From assembly GCA_902614905.1 (NCBI GenBank), contig CACMMN010000001.1:1-32826 (forward strand): a DNA stretch of 32,826 bases. The letters run 5' to 3'. Below are positions 23,476 through 31,328 of this stretch, piece by piece; the stretch's first letter is position 1, and every line of letters begins with the position of its first letter. The notes under the pieces are model-generated. The model saw only the letters and a program-made list of their open reading frames with translations, made no database searches and was not told the origin of the DNA. The translations under genes were made by a program, and so were the position numbers. The DNA comes from an uncultured Pelagibacteraceae bacterium (GTDB lineage Bacteria; Pseudomonadota; Alphaproteobacteria; Pelagibacterales; Pelagibacteraceae).

Positions 23476-24912
23476 TTAATTATTTACAGCATCTTTAAAT
23501 TTAGTAAACATTTCCTCAAATTCTAACATTACATTACCTGTGGGGCCGTGTCTTTGTTTACCAATAATCAATTCTGCAAGATGAGAAACTTCATTCATTT
23601 TAGCTTGCCACTCTGCATGTTCAACTGTCGCTGGCCTAGGCTCTTTAGCTTTTAAATAATAAGACTCTCTATAAACAAACATTACAACATCTGCATCTTG
23701 CTCGATTGATCCAGACTCTCTCAAATCTGAAAGTAAAGGTTTTTTATCATCCCTTTGCTCTACTGCTCTAGATAATTGAGATAGAGCTAATACAGGGACT
23801 GATAATTCCTTAGCTAGTGCTTTAAGTCCCTGAGTTATTTCAGATATTTCCTGAACCCTTCCTTCTTTTAGAGCAAATGATGCTCTCATCAATTGTATAT
23901 AGTCTATTACAACCATATCTAGACCATAAAGCCTTTTTATACGTCTTGCTCTATTAGATAAAGCCGCAACACTAATTGCTGGTGTTTCATCTATATATAA
24001 TGGTAACTCAGAAATATTTTTTGACGTTTCTAAAAATTGTTCAAACTGTTCCTCAGAAATTTTTCCTCTTCTTATATCATTTGATTTTATTCTTGATTGC
24101 TCAGCTAATATTCTCGTCGATAATTGCTCAGAGGACATTTCTAAAGAAAAAAAAGCAATTGAGCCCTTATTTCCGGTTTCTTGTATTTTTTTTGCTGCGT
24201 GGAATGCGATATTTGTTGCTAAAGCAGTTTTACCCATTGATGGTCTACCAGCTATTATAATTAAATCTGATTTATGTAGACCACCTAATCTATTATCTAA
24301 ATCTTTTAAACCGGTTGGAACACCAACTATACCTTCTTCATTTTTATATGCACTAGATGCCATATCAATTGTTTGTTTAACAGCATCATCAAATTTTATC
24401 AGAGAAGAGCTAACAGAACCTTTTTCAGCAAGATCATAAAGAACCTTTTCAGAGTTTTCTATTATAGTTTGCCCACTAATATTTAAATCGCTAATTTTGG
24501 CATTATCAATAATATTTTCAGAAATTTTTATAAGCTCTCTTCTTACATACATATCGTAAATTATTTTTGAATATTCTATGCACTGACGCGATGATGTTGC
24601 AAATTTAGTAATTTTAATCAAATATTCAGGAACGTTTAAATCGTCTTTTTCGTTCTCAAAATAACTTTTTAAAGTTATAGGATTTGCTAACATACCTTTA
24701 TAAATTAAATTATTTATTGCTGCATAAATTTTTTGATGAAGAGGATCAAAAAAATTATTTTCAGAAATTATAGAGCTTAAATCATCAAATATTTCATTAG
24801 AGGTCAAAACGGATCCTATGACTGCTTGTTCTGCTTCTATATTATTAGGTAATTGATTAATGTTATTTGATACAAGAGTTAGATTTTTGCTCACAATCCA
24901 ACATACAATCAT
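23476..24912 (-). CDS. dnaB: Replicative DNA helicase
   Basis: DnaB is the hexameric helicase that unwinds DNA at the replication fork. The 478-residue protein has an N-terminal domain opening with PNNIEAEQAVIGSVL, a linker and the RecA-like domain. Walker A is GRPSMGKT at 222-229, Walker B VVIDYIQLM at 334-342, and the finger region SQLSRAVEQR-x-DKKPLLSDLRESGSIEQDAD follows. No intein interrupts it. The start is not certain: the ATG at 24912 is used here, while GTG at 24894 gives a product beginning MSKNLTLVSNN that looks closer to homologues. It follows rplI, which is the usual alphaproteobacterial order. Confidence 0.97.
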   Translation of the reverse strand: MIVCWIVSKNLTLVSNNINQLPNNIEAEQAVIGSVLTSNEIFDDLSSIISENNFFDPLHQKIYAAINNLIYKGMLANPITLKSYFENEKDDLNVPEYLIKITKFATSSRQCIEYSKIIYDMYVRRELIKISENIIDNAKISDLNISGQTIIENSEKVLYDLAEKGSVSSSLIKFDDAVKQTIDMASSAYKNEEGIVGVPTGLKDLDNRLGGLHKSDLIIIAGRPSMGKTALATNIAFHAAKKIQETGNKGSIAFFSLEMSSEQLSTRILAEQSRIKSNDIRRGKISEEQFEQFLETSKNISELPLYIDETPAISVAALSNRARRIKRLYGLDMVVIDYIQLMRASFALKEGRVQEISEITQGLKALAKELSVPVLALSQLSRAVEQRDDKKPLLSDLRESGSIEQDADVVMFVYRESYYLKAKEPRPATVEHAEWQAKMNEVSHLAELIIGKQRHGPTGNVMLEFEEMFTKFKDAVNN

Positions 24913-24971
24913 TATAAGATTAAAAAAACAAATTTATATATTTTTATTTCCTGGGGAAAAAAATGTATAAA

Positions 24972-25430
24972 TTATTTTGTTTGGTCTAATATATCTACTT
25001 TTATTTTAATTTCCGCCTGAACTTCTGAATGTAGATCTATTTTTACTTTAAAAGTTCCTAAAGATTTAATTTCTTTTAAAGGTTGTATTAAAGAAGGCTT
25101 AATTTCAACTTTTTCATTTTCACTAATAAGTTTAGAAATTTCAGTGGGCTTTATAGATCCGTAAAGATCTTTGTTTTCAGTGACTAATTTTTCAACAGTG
25201 ATAATTTTATTATTTATTTTTTCCATAATTTGTTTGGCTAACTTTTTTTTTTCTAAATCCTTTCTCCCAAGTTCTACCTTAATTTTATCAACTTGTTTGA
25301 TGTTATCTTTAGAGGCATATAATGCTTTTTGATTAGCTATTAAATAATTTCTTGCGAAACCTCTCTTAACATTAATTATTTCACCTATTGTTCCTATTTT
25401 TTTTATATTCTCTAACAATATTACTTTCAT
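24972..25430 (-). CDS. rplI: Ribosomal protein L9
   Basis: This 152-residue protein opens with MKVILLENIKKIGTIGE and continues INVKRGFARNYLI, the defining N-terminal L9 signature. A long connecting helix (about residues 40-75, Lys-rich) and the C-terminal domain follow. L9 binds 23S rRNA at the base of the L1 stalk and limits frameshifting. It starts 2 bp after rpsR with no visible Shine-Dalgarno site, so it is probably translated by coupling in the rpsF-rpsR-rplI operon. Confidence 0.97.
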   Translation of the reverse strand: MKVILLENIKKIGTIGEIINVKRGFARNYLIANQKALYASKDNIKQVDKIKVELGRKDLEKKKLAKQIMEKINNKIITVEKLVTENKDLYGSIKPTEISKLISENEKVEIKPSLIQPLKEIKSLGTFKVKIDLHSEVQAEIKIKVDILDQTK

Positions 25431-25432
25431 AT

Positions 25433-25705
25433 TTAAATTAATGCTAAATTTCTCGCTCTTTTTATTGATAGCGAAAGCTCTCTTTGTTTCTTTTGAGAAA
25501 TGTTTGTTATTCTTGATGGTAAAATTTTTCCATTTTCTGATACATATCTTTTTAATAATTTAACGTTTTTATAATCTATTGTCGGAGCTCCTTTTGATGA
25601 CAATGGACAAGTTCTTTTAAATTTATATTTATTTGGTTGAAAAATACTCAACTTTGAGAAATTACTAGATTTATTTTTTTTCGAAGTATTTTTTTTATTT
25701 TTCAT
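25433..25705 (-). CDS. rpsR: Ribosomal protein S18
   Basis: This 90-residue protein has a basic, low-complexity N-terminal extension (about 25 residues rich in Lys, Asn and Ser), followed by the S18 core. The core includes [19 protein letters not shown] and the C-terminal [17 protein letters not shown], both strongly conserved. S18 pairs with S6 in the 30S platform. The start overlaps rpsF by 11 bp. Confidence 0.97.
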   Translation of the reverse strand: MKNKKNTSKKNKSSNFSKLSIFQPNKYKFKRTCPLSSKGAPTIDYKNVKLLKRYVSENGKILPSRITNISQKKQRELSLSIKRARNLALI

Positions 25706-26033
25706 CTGATTTATCCTCTTTAGAAAAATAATTAGTTTTTAAATCAAACTTTTTAACTTTGACTGTAAGAAATCTAAGTAAATTTTTGTCTAATTTTTCA
25801 CTTTTTTCAAGTTCTTTAATTAATGATCCATCGCACTTTATTTTAAAATGGATATAGTTTCCTTTCTTATTTTTTTTTATAAGGTAGGATAAATTCATTA
25901 ATCCCCAGTCTTGTGTTTGAATAATATTACCCTTATTTTTAGTTATGAAATCCGTATACTTTTCTTTGATTTGTTTAATCTGAGATATAGATGTATCTTG
26001 TCTTGCAATAATTGTGTGTTCGTAATTAGTCAT
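25695..26033 (-). CDS. rpsF: Ribosomal protein S6
   Basis: This 112-residue S6 protein opens with [13 protein letters not shown] and contains [22 protein letters not shown] (read with spacing), matching the family's conserved 'W-G-x-R-x-L-A-Y-x-I-x-K-x-x-x-G-x-Y' pattern. The Arg and Ala of that pattern are changed here (M and S). It is first of three ribosomal genes and has a promoter candidate at 26068-26095. The short predicted leader (about 28 bases) is nearly all A/T and shows no CCG-bearing hairpin, so the S6:S18 autoregulatory RNA found in many bacteria seems absent. Confidence 0.96.
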   Translation of the reverse strand: MTNYEHTIIARQDTSISQIKQIKEKYTDFITKNKGNIIQTQDWGLMNLSYLIKKNKKGNYIHFKIKCDGSLIKELEKSEKLDKNLLRFLTVKVKKFDLKTNYFSKEDKSDEK

Positions 26034-26064
26034 TTTAATAATAAATTAAAAAAAAAATTGATAT

Positions 26065-26078
26065 ACTATTATAATAGT
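26065..26078. promoter_or_regulatory. 14-bp perfect palindrome in the rpsF-fabD divergent region
   Basis: ACTATTATAATAGT is its own reverse complement. It holds a TATAAT hexamer on each strand, so it may act as an overlapping -10 region for both directions or as an operator. The gap between the two start codons is only 75 bp. Only the minus-strand hexamer has a fair -35 partner. Confidence 0.4.
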
Positions 26079-26095
26079 TTTAATACAAGAGTTAA
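26068..26095 (-). promoter_or_regulatory. Candidate promoter of rpsF-rpsR-rplI
   Basis: On the minus strand TTAACT (26095-26090, four of six matches to TTGACA) is followed after 16 bases by a perfect TATAAT (26073-26068). Transcription would begin near 26061, about 28 bases before the rpsF start. Confidence 0.45.
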
Positions 26096-26108
26096 TATAA
26101 AAAAATAA

Positions 26109-27035
26109 ATGTTTTCTGTAGTTTTTCCAGGCCAAGGATCACAAAAAATAGGAATGGCCAAAGAATTATTTGATAGATTTGAAATTGTAAAAAAAATATT
26201 TAAAGATGCAGATGATTTACTTGGGCTACCAATATCAAAAATTATTTTTGAAGGACCTGACAACAAGCTAAATCTAACTGAAAATACTCAGCCTGCAATA
26301 TTCTTAACCAGCTATGCAATTTTCAATATAGCCAAAAAAGAATTTGGATTTAATTTTGATAATGCTCAATTTATCGCAGGACATTCACTTGGGGAATATT
26401 CTGCCTTATGTTGTTATGGTGCATTAAATTTTGAGGATACATTAAAAATATTAAAAAGAAGAGGCAGATCAATGCAAGAAGCAGTCCCTGCTGATCAGGG
26501 AGGTATGCTTGCAGTTTTGGGCAGTGATTTAAAAGTAATAGAGGAAATAATTAAAAAAAATAATCACGAATGTTATGTTGCTAATGATAATTCTCCACAA
26601 CAAGTTGTTATTAGTGGTTTTAAAAAAAATTTACAACTACTCTCACAAGATTTAAATAAATTAAGTATAAAAAATATCAAGCTTAATGTCAGTGCGCCTT
26701 TTCACTGTAAGTTAATGAATAAAGCAACAGAGAATATGAAAGACAAAATTTTAAATCTAACTTTTAAAGATATTAATAGCGCTTTGATATCTAACTTTAC
26801 TGCAAAACCATCAACCTCTGGTTTAGAAATTAAAAAATTGTTAGTTTCACAGATTGAAGGAAAGGTTAGATGGCTAGAAAGTATAGAATTCATGATTAAT
26901 AAAGGAACTAAAAATTTTATAGAAATAGGACCAGGAAAAGTGTTATCAGGACTAATAAAAAGAATTAATAAAAATGTTAGTTTTAAATCTATTAATAGCG
27001 AACAAGATATTAAAGGGTTAATTTCAAATGTTTAA
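26109..27035 (+). CDS. fabD: Malonyl-CoA:ACP transacylase
   Basis: FabD loads malonyl groups onto acyl carrier protein for fatty-acid synthesis. The 308-residue protein has the N-terminal VFPGQGSQKIGM at 5-16, the nucleophile Ser93 in GHSLGEYSAL, Arg118 for the malonate carboxylate in KRRGRSMQ, and catalytic His199 in SAPFHC. ENTQPAIFLTS at 58-68 is also typical. It starts the fabD-fabG-acpP cluster and overlaps fabG by 8 bp. No Shine-Dalgarno site is visible. Confidence 0.97.
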   Translation: MFSVVFPGQGSQKIGMAKELFDRFEIVKKIFKDADDLLGLPISKIIFEGPDNKLNLTENTQPAIFLTSYAIFNIAKKEFGFNFDNAQFIAGHSLGEYSALCCYGALNFEDTLKILKRRGRSMQEAVPADQGGMLAVLGSDLKVIEEIIKKNNHECYVANDNSPQQVVISGFKKNLQLLSQDLNKLSIKNIKLNVSAPFHCKLMNKATENMKDKILNLTFKDINSALISNFTAKPSTSGLEIKKLLVSQIEGKVRWLESIEFMINKGTKNFIEIGPGKVLSGLIKRINKNVSFKSINSEQDIKGLISNV

Positions 27036-27765
27036 ATTGAAAAATAAAAAAGTGATAGTAACAGGTGCTACTGGAGGTATAGGCAACTCAATAGTAAAAT
27101 GTTTTGTTGATCAAGAAGCTAAAGTATTAGCAACTGGAACTAATGAAGAAAAGTTAAAATCATTAAAAAAAAAATACCCCAATATATTAATTAATAAATT
27201 TGATATTTCTAAACATGAAGAAATTGAAAAATTTATAGATGAGTCAAATAAATTATTAGATGGCGGTCCTGAGATATTGATAAATAACGCTGGCATAACT
27301 AGAGATAATTTATCTTTAAGAATGTCGCAAAAAGAATGGCAAGAAGTTTTAAATTTAAATTTAACATCTACGTTTTTACTTTGTAAATTCTCTTTAAAAA
27401 AAATGATTAGAAACAAATACGGTAAAATTGTTAATGTTACATCTGTGGTTGCTCATACTGGAAATGTAGGACAAGCAAATTATGCAGCATCTAAATCTGG
27501 TATAATAGGTTTTTCAAAAAGTTTAGCTCTAGAGTATGCAAAAAAAAACATTAATATAAATTGTGTATCACCAGGATTTATTGAAACGCAAATGACAGAC
27601 AAAATTGATGCTAAGTTCAAAGAATTAATAATTTCAAAAATACCATCTAACAGACTTGGCTCACCCGACGATGTAGCTAACGTTACAGCATTTTTATCAT
27701 CAGATTTAGCCAATTATATAACTGGCGAAACAATACATGTTAATGGAGGCATGTATTTAGGTTGA
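27028..27765 (+). CDS. fabG: 3-oxoacyl-ACP reductase
   Basis: FabG reduces 3-oxoacyl-ACP with NADPH in fatty-acid elongation. The 245-residue SDR carries TGATGGIG at 12-19, NNAGITRDNL at 86-95, Ser139 in NVTSVVAHTG, and Tyr152 and Lys156 in NYAASKSG. The C-terminal YITGETIHVNGGMY is the usual FabG ending. The start overlaps fabD by 8 bp, and the TGA stop lies inside the -35 box proposed for acpP. Confidence 0.96.
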   Translation: MFKLKNKKVIVTGATGGIGNSIVKCFVDQEAKVLATGTNEEKLKSLKKKYPNILINKFDISKHEEIEKFIDESNKLLDGGPEILINNAGITRDNLSLRMSQKEWQEVLNLNLTSTFLLCKFSLKKMIRNKYGKIVNVTSVVAHTGNVGQANYAASKSGIIGFSKSLALEYAKKNININCVSPGFIETQMTDKIDAKFKELIISKIPSNRLGSPDDVANVTAFLSSDLANYITGETIHVNGGMYLG

Positions 27766-27789
27766 CAAAACTTGTATTTTATTTATTAA
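27762..27789 (+). promoter_or_regulatory. Candidate promoter of acpP, overlapping the fabG stop
   Basis: A perfect TTGACA (27762-27767) is followed after 16 bases by TATTAA (27784-27789, four of six to TATAAT). The fabG stop codon TGA (27763-27765) is part of the -35 box. Transcription would start near 27796, leaving a leader of about 18 bases with a good Shine-Dalgarno site. Confidence 0.5.
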
Positions 27790-27801
27790 GAAAAAATCAA
27801 C

Positions 27802-27807
27802 AAAGGA
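27802..27807 (+). promoter_or_regulatory. Shine-Dalgarno site of acpP
   Basis: AAAGGA lies six bases before the acpP ATG at 27814. Most genes in the window lack such a site, which fits high expression of acyl carrier protein. Confidence 0.6.
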
Positions 27808-27813
27808 TTCAAT

Positions 27814-28053
27814 ATGTCAGAAGATATCTCAGGAAAAGTTAAAAAAATTGTAGCAGACCATCTAGGTATAGATGAAGGCAAAGTTACGGAGGAAGCAAGC
27901 TTTATCGATGATCTTGGCGCAGATAGTCTAGATACAGTTGAGTTGGTAATGGCTTTCGAAGAAGAATTTGGTTCTGAAATTTCAGATAGTGAAGCAGAAA
28001 AGATTCTAACTGTAGGTGATGCTATAAAATTTATAGAGAGCAAAAGTAATTAA
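27814..28053 (+). CDS. acpP: Acyl carrier protein
   Basis: This 79-residue acidic protein has the 4'-phosphopantetheine site [12 protein letters not shown] with Ser38 as the attachment residue. EEEFG and the C-terminal [10 protein letters not shown] are standard. ACP carries growing acyl chains in fatty-acid and lipid A synthesis. It has its own promoter candidate and Shine-Dalgarno site. fabF, which usually follows acpP in alphaproteobacteria, is not here; guanylate kinase starts 6 bp downstream. Confidence 0.98.
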   Translation: MSEDISGKVKKIVADHLGIDEGKVTEEASFIDDLGADSLDTVELVMAFEEEFGSEISDSEAEKILTVGDAIKFIESKSN

Positions 28054-28059
28054 TTTTAA

Positions 28060-28689
28060 ATGTCCTTAAAAAAAAGGGGAGTAATGATTGTACTTTCATC
28101 CCCTTCTGGCGCTGGCAAAACCACACTAGCGAAACTTATTTCAAAAAATAAAAATAATTTCATATCCATCTCTCATACCACTAGAACACCCAGATCAAAC
28201 GAGACCGAAGGGATTGATTATTATTTTATCAATAAAAAAAAATTCCAAGATTTAATAAATAAAAATGAATTTTTAGAGTATGCAAAAGTCTTTAATAACT
28301 ATTACGGAACATCAAAAAAAAATATTATAAGCAAGTTAGAGGATGGAAAAAATGTAATATTTGATATCGATTGGCAAGGAACAGAGCAAATAAAAAAAAA
28401 AAAATTAAAATATAAATTAATTACAATCTTTATATTACCACCAAGTAAAAAAGTTTTATTTAACCGGTTATCCAGCAGAGATATGAAAGATAAATTAATA
28501 GTTGAGGAAAGAATGAAACAATTTGAAAAAGATGTATTACATTGGAAAAATTATAACTATGTTGTTATAAATGATGATCTTAAAACTTGCTATAATAATA
28601 TAATTAATATTTTAGATAAAGAGTTTAACAACAAAAAAAGTAATTATAACAAAAATTCTATTAAAGATCATATAAGTAAATTAATTTAG
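28060..28689 (+). CDS. gmk: Guanylate kinase
   Basis: This enzyme phosphorylates GMP to GDP with ATP. The 209-residue protein has the P-loop [11 protein letters not shown] at 13-23, then SHTTRTPR (about 38-45) and GIDYYFI (about 51-57) for GMP binding, and IDWQG near residue 105. It contains a 13-base A run (28392-28404) encoding a Lys cluster. The end overlaps the facing rsmA gene by 9 bp. In most alphaproteobacteria gmk follows mltG and a yicC-type gene; here it follows acpP directly. Confidence 0.96.
   Translation: MSLKKRGVMIVLSSPSGAGKTTLAKLISKNKNNFISISHTTRTPRSNETEGIDYYFINKKKFQDLINKNEFLEYAKVFNNYYGTSKKNIISKLEDGKNVIFDIDWQGTEQIKKKKLKYKLITIFILPPSKKVLFNRLSSRDMKDKLIVEERMKQFEKDVLHWKNYNYVVINDDLKTCYNNIINILDKEFNNKKSNYNKNSIKDHISKLI
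28392..28404 (+). repeat. 13-base A homopolymer inside gmk
   Basis: An uninterrupted run of 13 A lies in the gmk reading frame, within a Lys-rich stretch ([10 protein letters not shown]). The frame is open through it, but runs this long are prone to replication or transcription slippage and to sequencing error. Confidence 0.8.
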
Positions 28690-29463
28690 GTTATTCTCAT
28701 ATTCTTTAACCATTATAAGAAATTTTTCTATTGAAATATTCTGAGGTCTATCAGTCAATTTAATATCAGTAATTTTTGATACATAATTAAAATTTTTAAA
28801 TAACTTAATGAAATTTTTTTTTATCATTTTTCGTCTTTGACTAAAAAAAATCTGTGTAATTTTCTCTAAATTTTCAGGATATTTAATCTTTACTACATCT
28901 GATTTTGGAGTAAACTCTAATAAAGTGCTATCAATCTTAGGTCTAGGCACGAAACATTTAGAACTAATATCGAATTTTTTTTTTATATTGAACCTCCAAT
29001 TAGCTAAAATCGTAATTCGACTATAATTCTTGGAATTTACATCTGCAATTATTCTATCGGCAACCTCTTTTTGAAACATCAGAATTAATTTTTTAAATTT
29101 TATATTTATACTTAAACACCAATAAGCAAGCAACTTGGTAGATATATTATAAGGTAAATTTCCATAAACTATAAAATTATCTTCATAAAAATCTTTGGTT
29201 AGATTAAGTACATCTGTATTAATAATTTTTATTTTATTTTTAAATTTGTTCTCTAAAATTTTAATAAGATTATTATCTTTTTCGACAACAATAATTGACT
29301 TAGGTTTTGATTTAACAATGTATTCAGTAAGGTTTCCTGTTCCAGGTCCTATTTCTAAAATTTTATCATTTCTGGAAATATCCCCAGTACCAACAATTTT
29401 TTTTAAAATATTTTTATCAATAAGAAAATTTTGTCCTAAGCTTTTCTTAGCTTTAAACTGCAT
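28681..29463 (-). CDS. rsmA: 16S rRNA (adenine1518-N6/adenine1519-N6)-dimethyltransferase
   Basis: RsmA (KsgA) dimethylates two adjacent adenines near the 3' end of 16S rRNA late in 30S assembly. The 260-residue protein starts with [15 protein letters not shown], has SAM motif [14 protein letters not shown] at about 36-49, the acidic loop VVEKD at about 59-63 and the catalytic motif YGNLPYNIS near 100. FVPRPKIDS near residue 165 is also conserved. It overlaps pdxA by 11 bp and converges on gmk with a 9-bp overlap. The order surA-pdxA-rsmA is conserved in proteobacteria. Confidence 0.97.
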   Translation of the reverse strand: MQFKAKKSLGQNFLIDKNILKKIVGTGDISRNDKILEIGPGTGNLTEYIVKSKPKSIIVVEKDNNLIKILENKFKNKIKIINTDVLNLTKDFYEDNFIVYGNLPYNISTKLLAYWCLSINIKFKKLILMFQKEVADRIIADVNSKNYSRITILANWRFNIKKKFDISSKCFVPRPKIDSTLLEFTPKSDVVKIKYPENLEKITQIFFSQRRKMIKKNFIKLFKNFNYVSKITDIKLTDRPQNISIEKFLIMVKEYENNLN

Positions 29464-30412
29464 ATTTTTTTAAAAATCTAATTGACTCGACTAGACTGCT
29501 TGGATCTGACTTGTTTTTACCTAACATACTAACATTTGGACCATGATCTGGTGAAATTCTTATAAATGGTAACCCTAAAGTAATATTTATAGCTTTAAAT
29601 CCATACAGAGTTTTCATTGGTCCAAGCACTTGGTCATGATACATGCCAAAAATTACATCAAAATTTTTAGTATTTTCTTTTAAAAAAATAGTATCAGATG
29701 AATATGGACCTTTAATATCTATTTTATTTTTTTTTAAATATTTAATTGCTGGAATAATTTCATCTTTTTCCTTATTTTTTTTTTCAAAACTTTCACAATG
29801 AGGATTTAGGCCTGTTATAGCAATTTTAGGCTTTTTTTTTAAGATAGTTCGAAAAAAAGTATCAATTTTTAATATTTTACTAATAATTTTTTTTTTTTTT
29901 ATATTTTTAGGAACTTCAGAAATTGGAATATGCGTAGTTAGAGGGCTCACACTTAATTTATTGTTAAAAATTAACATTACGGGATCTTTTGTATCTGTCT
30001 TTTTCGCTAAAAATTCCGTGATACCTTTATATTTTCCTTTTAAAAAAGTCTTTTTTGATATTGGCCCATTAATCAAACCTAAACAATTTTCATTTTTTAT
30101 AATTTCTAAAGCTTTATTAAAAGATAATTCAATAAATTTATTTGAATTACTAGTAATTTTTTTTTTTGAGAACGAAAATTTATTATAACTAAAATTAATA
30201 AAATTCATCTTTCCTGTTTTGAAATTTGATAAATTTTTATTTAATTCATTTAATTGAATATTGTAACCAAATTTTTTAATATTTTGATTTAGTATATTTT
30301 TTGATGATATTAAAATAATCGGATACTGTATTTTTTTAATAGCCTTAAATAAAATTTCTATAAATACGCTTTGTGGCTCTCCACCAACGACAATTATCGG
30401 ACTAAAATTCAT
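29453..30412 (-). CDS. pdxA: 4-hydroxythreonine-4-phosphate dehydrogenase (PdxA), divergent
   Basis: PdxA oxidises 4-phosphohydroxy-threonine in pyridoxal phosphate synthesis. The 319-residue protein keeps the three metal-binding His: His161 in TTHIP, His205 in GLNPH and His259 in MYHDQ. NITLGLPFIRISPDHG at 276-291 is also family-typical. Two conserved places differ: the N-terminal 'G-E-P-A-G-I-G-P' loop reads GGEPQSVFIE, and the 'G-H-T-E' motif reads GITE (residues 130-133), so a substrate-binding His is Ile131. The place between surA and rsmA (11-bp overlaps on both sides) supports orthology. Whether it still performs the PdxA reaction is open. Confidence 0.88.
   Translation of the reverse strand: MNFSPIIVVGGEPQSVFIEILFKAIKKIQYPIILISSKNILNQNIKKFGYNIQLNELNKNLSNFKTGKMNFINFSYNKFSFSKKKITSNSNKFIELSFNKALEIIKNENCLGLINGPISKKTFLKGKYKGITEFLAKKTDTKDPVMLIFNNKLSVSPLTTHIPISEVPKNIKKKKIISKILKIDTFFRTILKKKPKIAITGLNPHCESFEKKNKEKDEIIPAIKYLKKNKIDIKGPYSSDTIFLKENTKNFDVIFGMYHDQVLGPMKTLYGFKAINITLGLPFIRISPDHGPNVSMLGKNKSDPSSLVESIRFLKKYAV
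29887..29900 (-). repeat. 14-base A/T homopolymer inside pdxA
   Basis: The plus strand has 14 consecutive T (14 A in the pdxA mRNA), encoding Lys residues near 172-175. The reading frame is open on both sides. Such a tract can cause slippage or assembly error. Confidence 0.8.
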
Positions 30413-31328
30413 TTATTACAGCTTTATTATAAACTCTCTTATAATGGAGGGTTGAATACATAGTTAGTTGTCTATTCTTTTCAAAATTTAAAGCCTTTTT
30501 AAATTGTTCTTCCTCATTAATTTCCATTAATTGATTTTTCTTATCATTTAATTTAATTAAAATAAAACCTCCAGGGACTGTAATTGGATTAGTAAATTCA
30601 CCAAGCTCAATTTTATTAATTTGGTCAGATATTTTATTTGAAAGTTGGGATTTATAAACCCATCCTATCTTGCCTCCACTTTTTTTACTTTCAGAAACAC
30701 TATAAATTTTTGCAGTTTCTTCAAAACCAATATTTTTTATGCTATCTTTTATTTTTTCAAATTTAATATCAAAATCTTCATTTTCATTTAAAGTAAATAT
30801 TATTTCGGATAATAACAAATTTTCTACATAATTTTTTTTGCTTAGATTTTTAATTTTATTTCTTATCTTATCCTCATCAACTAAAACAGCATTATTATAT
30901 TTTTGAACAATGTAATCATTCCATGCTACTTCTATAGCTATTTTTTTTTCTACAACATCTAAATTAATATTATATTTTGTTAAATATTTTTTAAATTCTT
31001 CCAAATTAGATATACCTATTTCAGAATATAAATCTTTTATTATTTTATTAATAATATTATTATTCACTTCTATTTCATATAACCTTTCAATCTCCAGTTT
31101 CTTAACTTTCTCATTGATTGCAGAATCTATTGCATATCGATTAACATTTTCATCCGGTAGATTTCTTAAATTTGGATTTAATGCTAGCAGATAGTTTTTT
31201 TCATTTTTTATATCGATATTTGTAATTATTTTATTATTTACCTTAGCTTTTATAAACACTTGCGAGCCAGCTAATTTGAAGTTAAACGATAAAAAAAAAA
31301 TAGTTGTAAATATTAAAAACTTTTTCAT
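30402..31328 (-). CDS. surA: SurA-like periplasmic chaperone/peptidyl-prolyl isomerase
   Basis: This 308-residue protein has a signal peptide of about 22 residues (basic start, then FLIFTTIFFLSFNFKLAGS), an N-terminal SurA helical domain (about 25-160) and a single parvulin-type domain (about 165-265) containing KSGGKIGWV and PGGFILIKL. E. coli SurA has two parvulin domains; only one is present here. It would assist outer-membrane proteins such as LptD, whose gene lies directly upstream with a 4-bp overlap. The pdxA start overlaps its 3' end by 11 bp. Confidence 0.87.
   Translation of the reverse strand: MKKFLIFTTIFFLSFNFKLAGSQVFIKAKVNNKIITNIDIKNEKNYLLALNPNLRNLPDENVNRYAIDSAINEKVKKLEIERLYEIEVNNNIINKIIKDLYSEIGISNLEEFKKYLTKYNINLDVVEKKIAIEVAWNDYIVQKYNNAVLVDEDKIRNKIKNLSKKNYVENLLLSEIIFTLNENEDFDIKFEKIKDSIKNIGFEETAKIYSVSESKKSGGKIGWVYKSQLSNKISDQINKIELGEFTNPITVPGGFILIKLNDKKNQLMEINEEEQFKKALNFEKNRQLTMYSTLHYKRVYNKAVINEF

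Noticed and set aside
24947..24959. Short inverted repeat TTTCC-TGG-GGAAA between rplI and dnaB as a terminator
   Set aside because: The stem is only five base pairs and on the minus strand (direction of both genes) the T-tract precedes it instead of following it, so it does not look like an intrinsic terminator.
26034..26064. S6:S18-binding autoregulatory leader RNA before rpsF
   Set aside because: The predicted leader is only about 28 bases and consists almost entirely of A and T; the CCG-bearing hairpin of that motif is absent.
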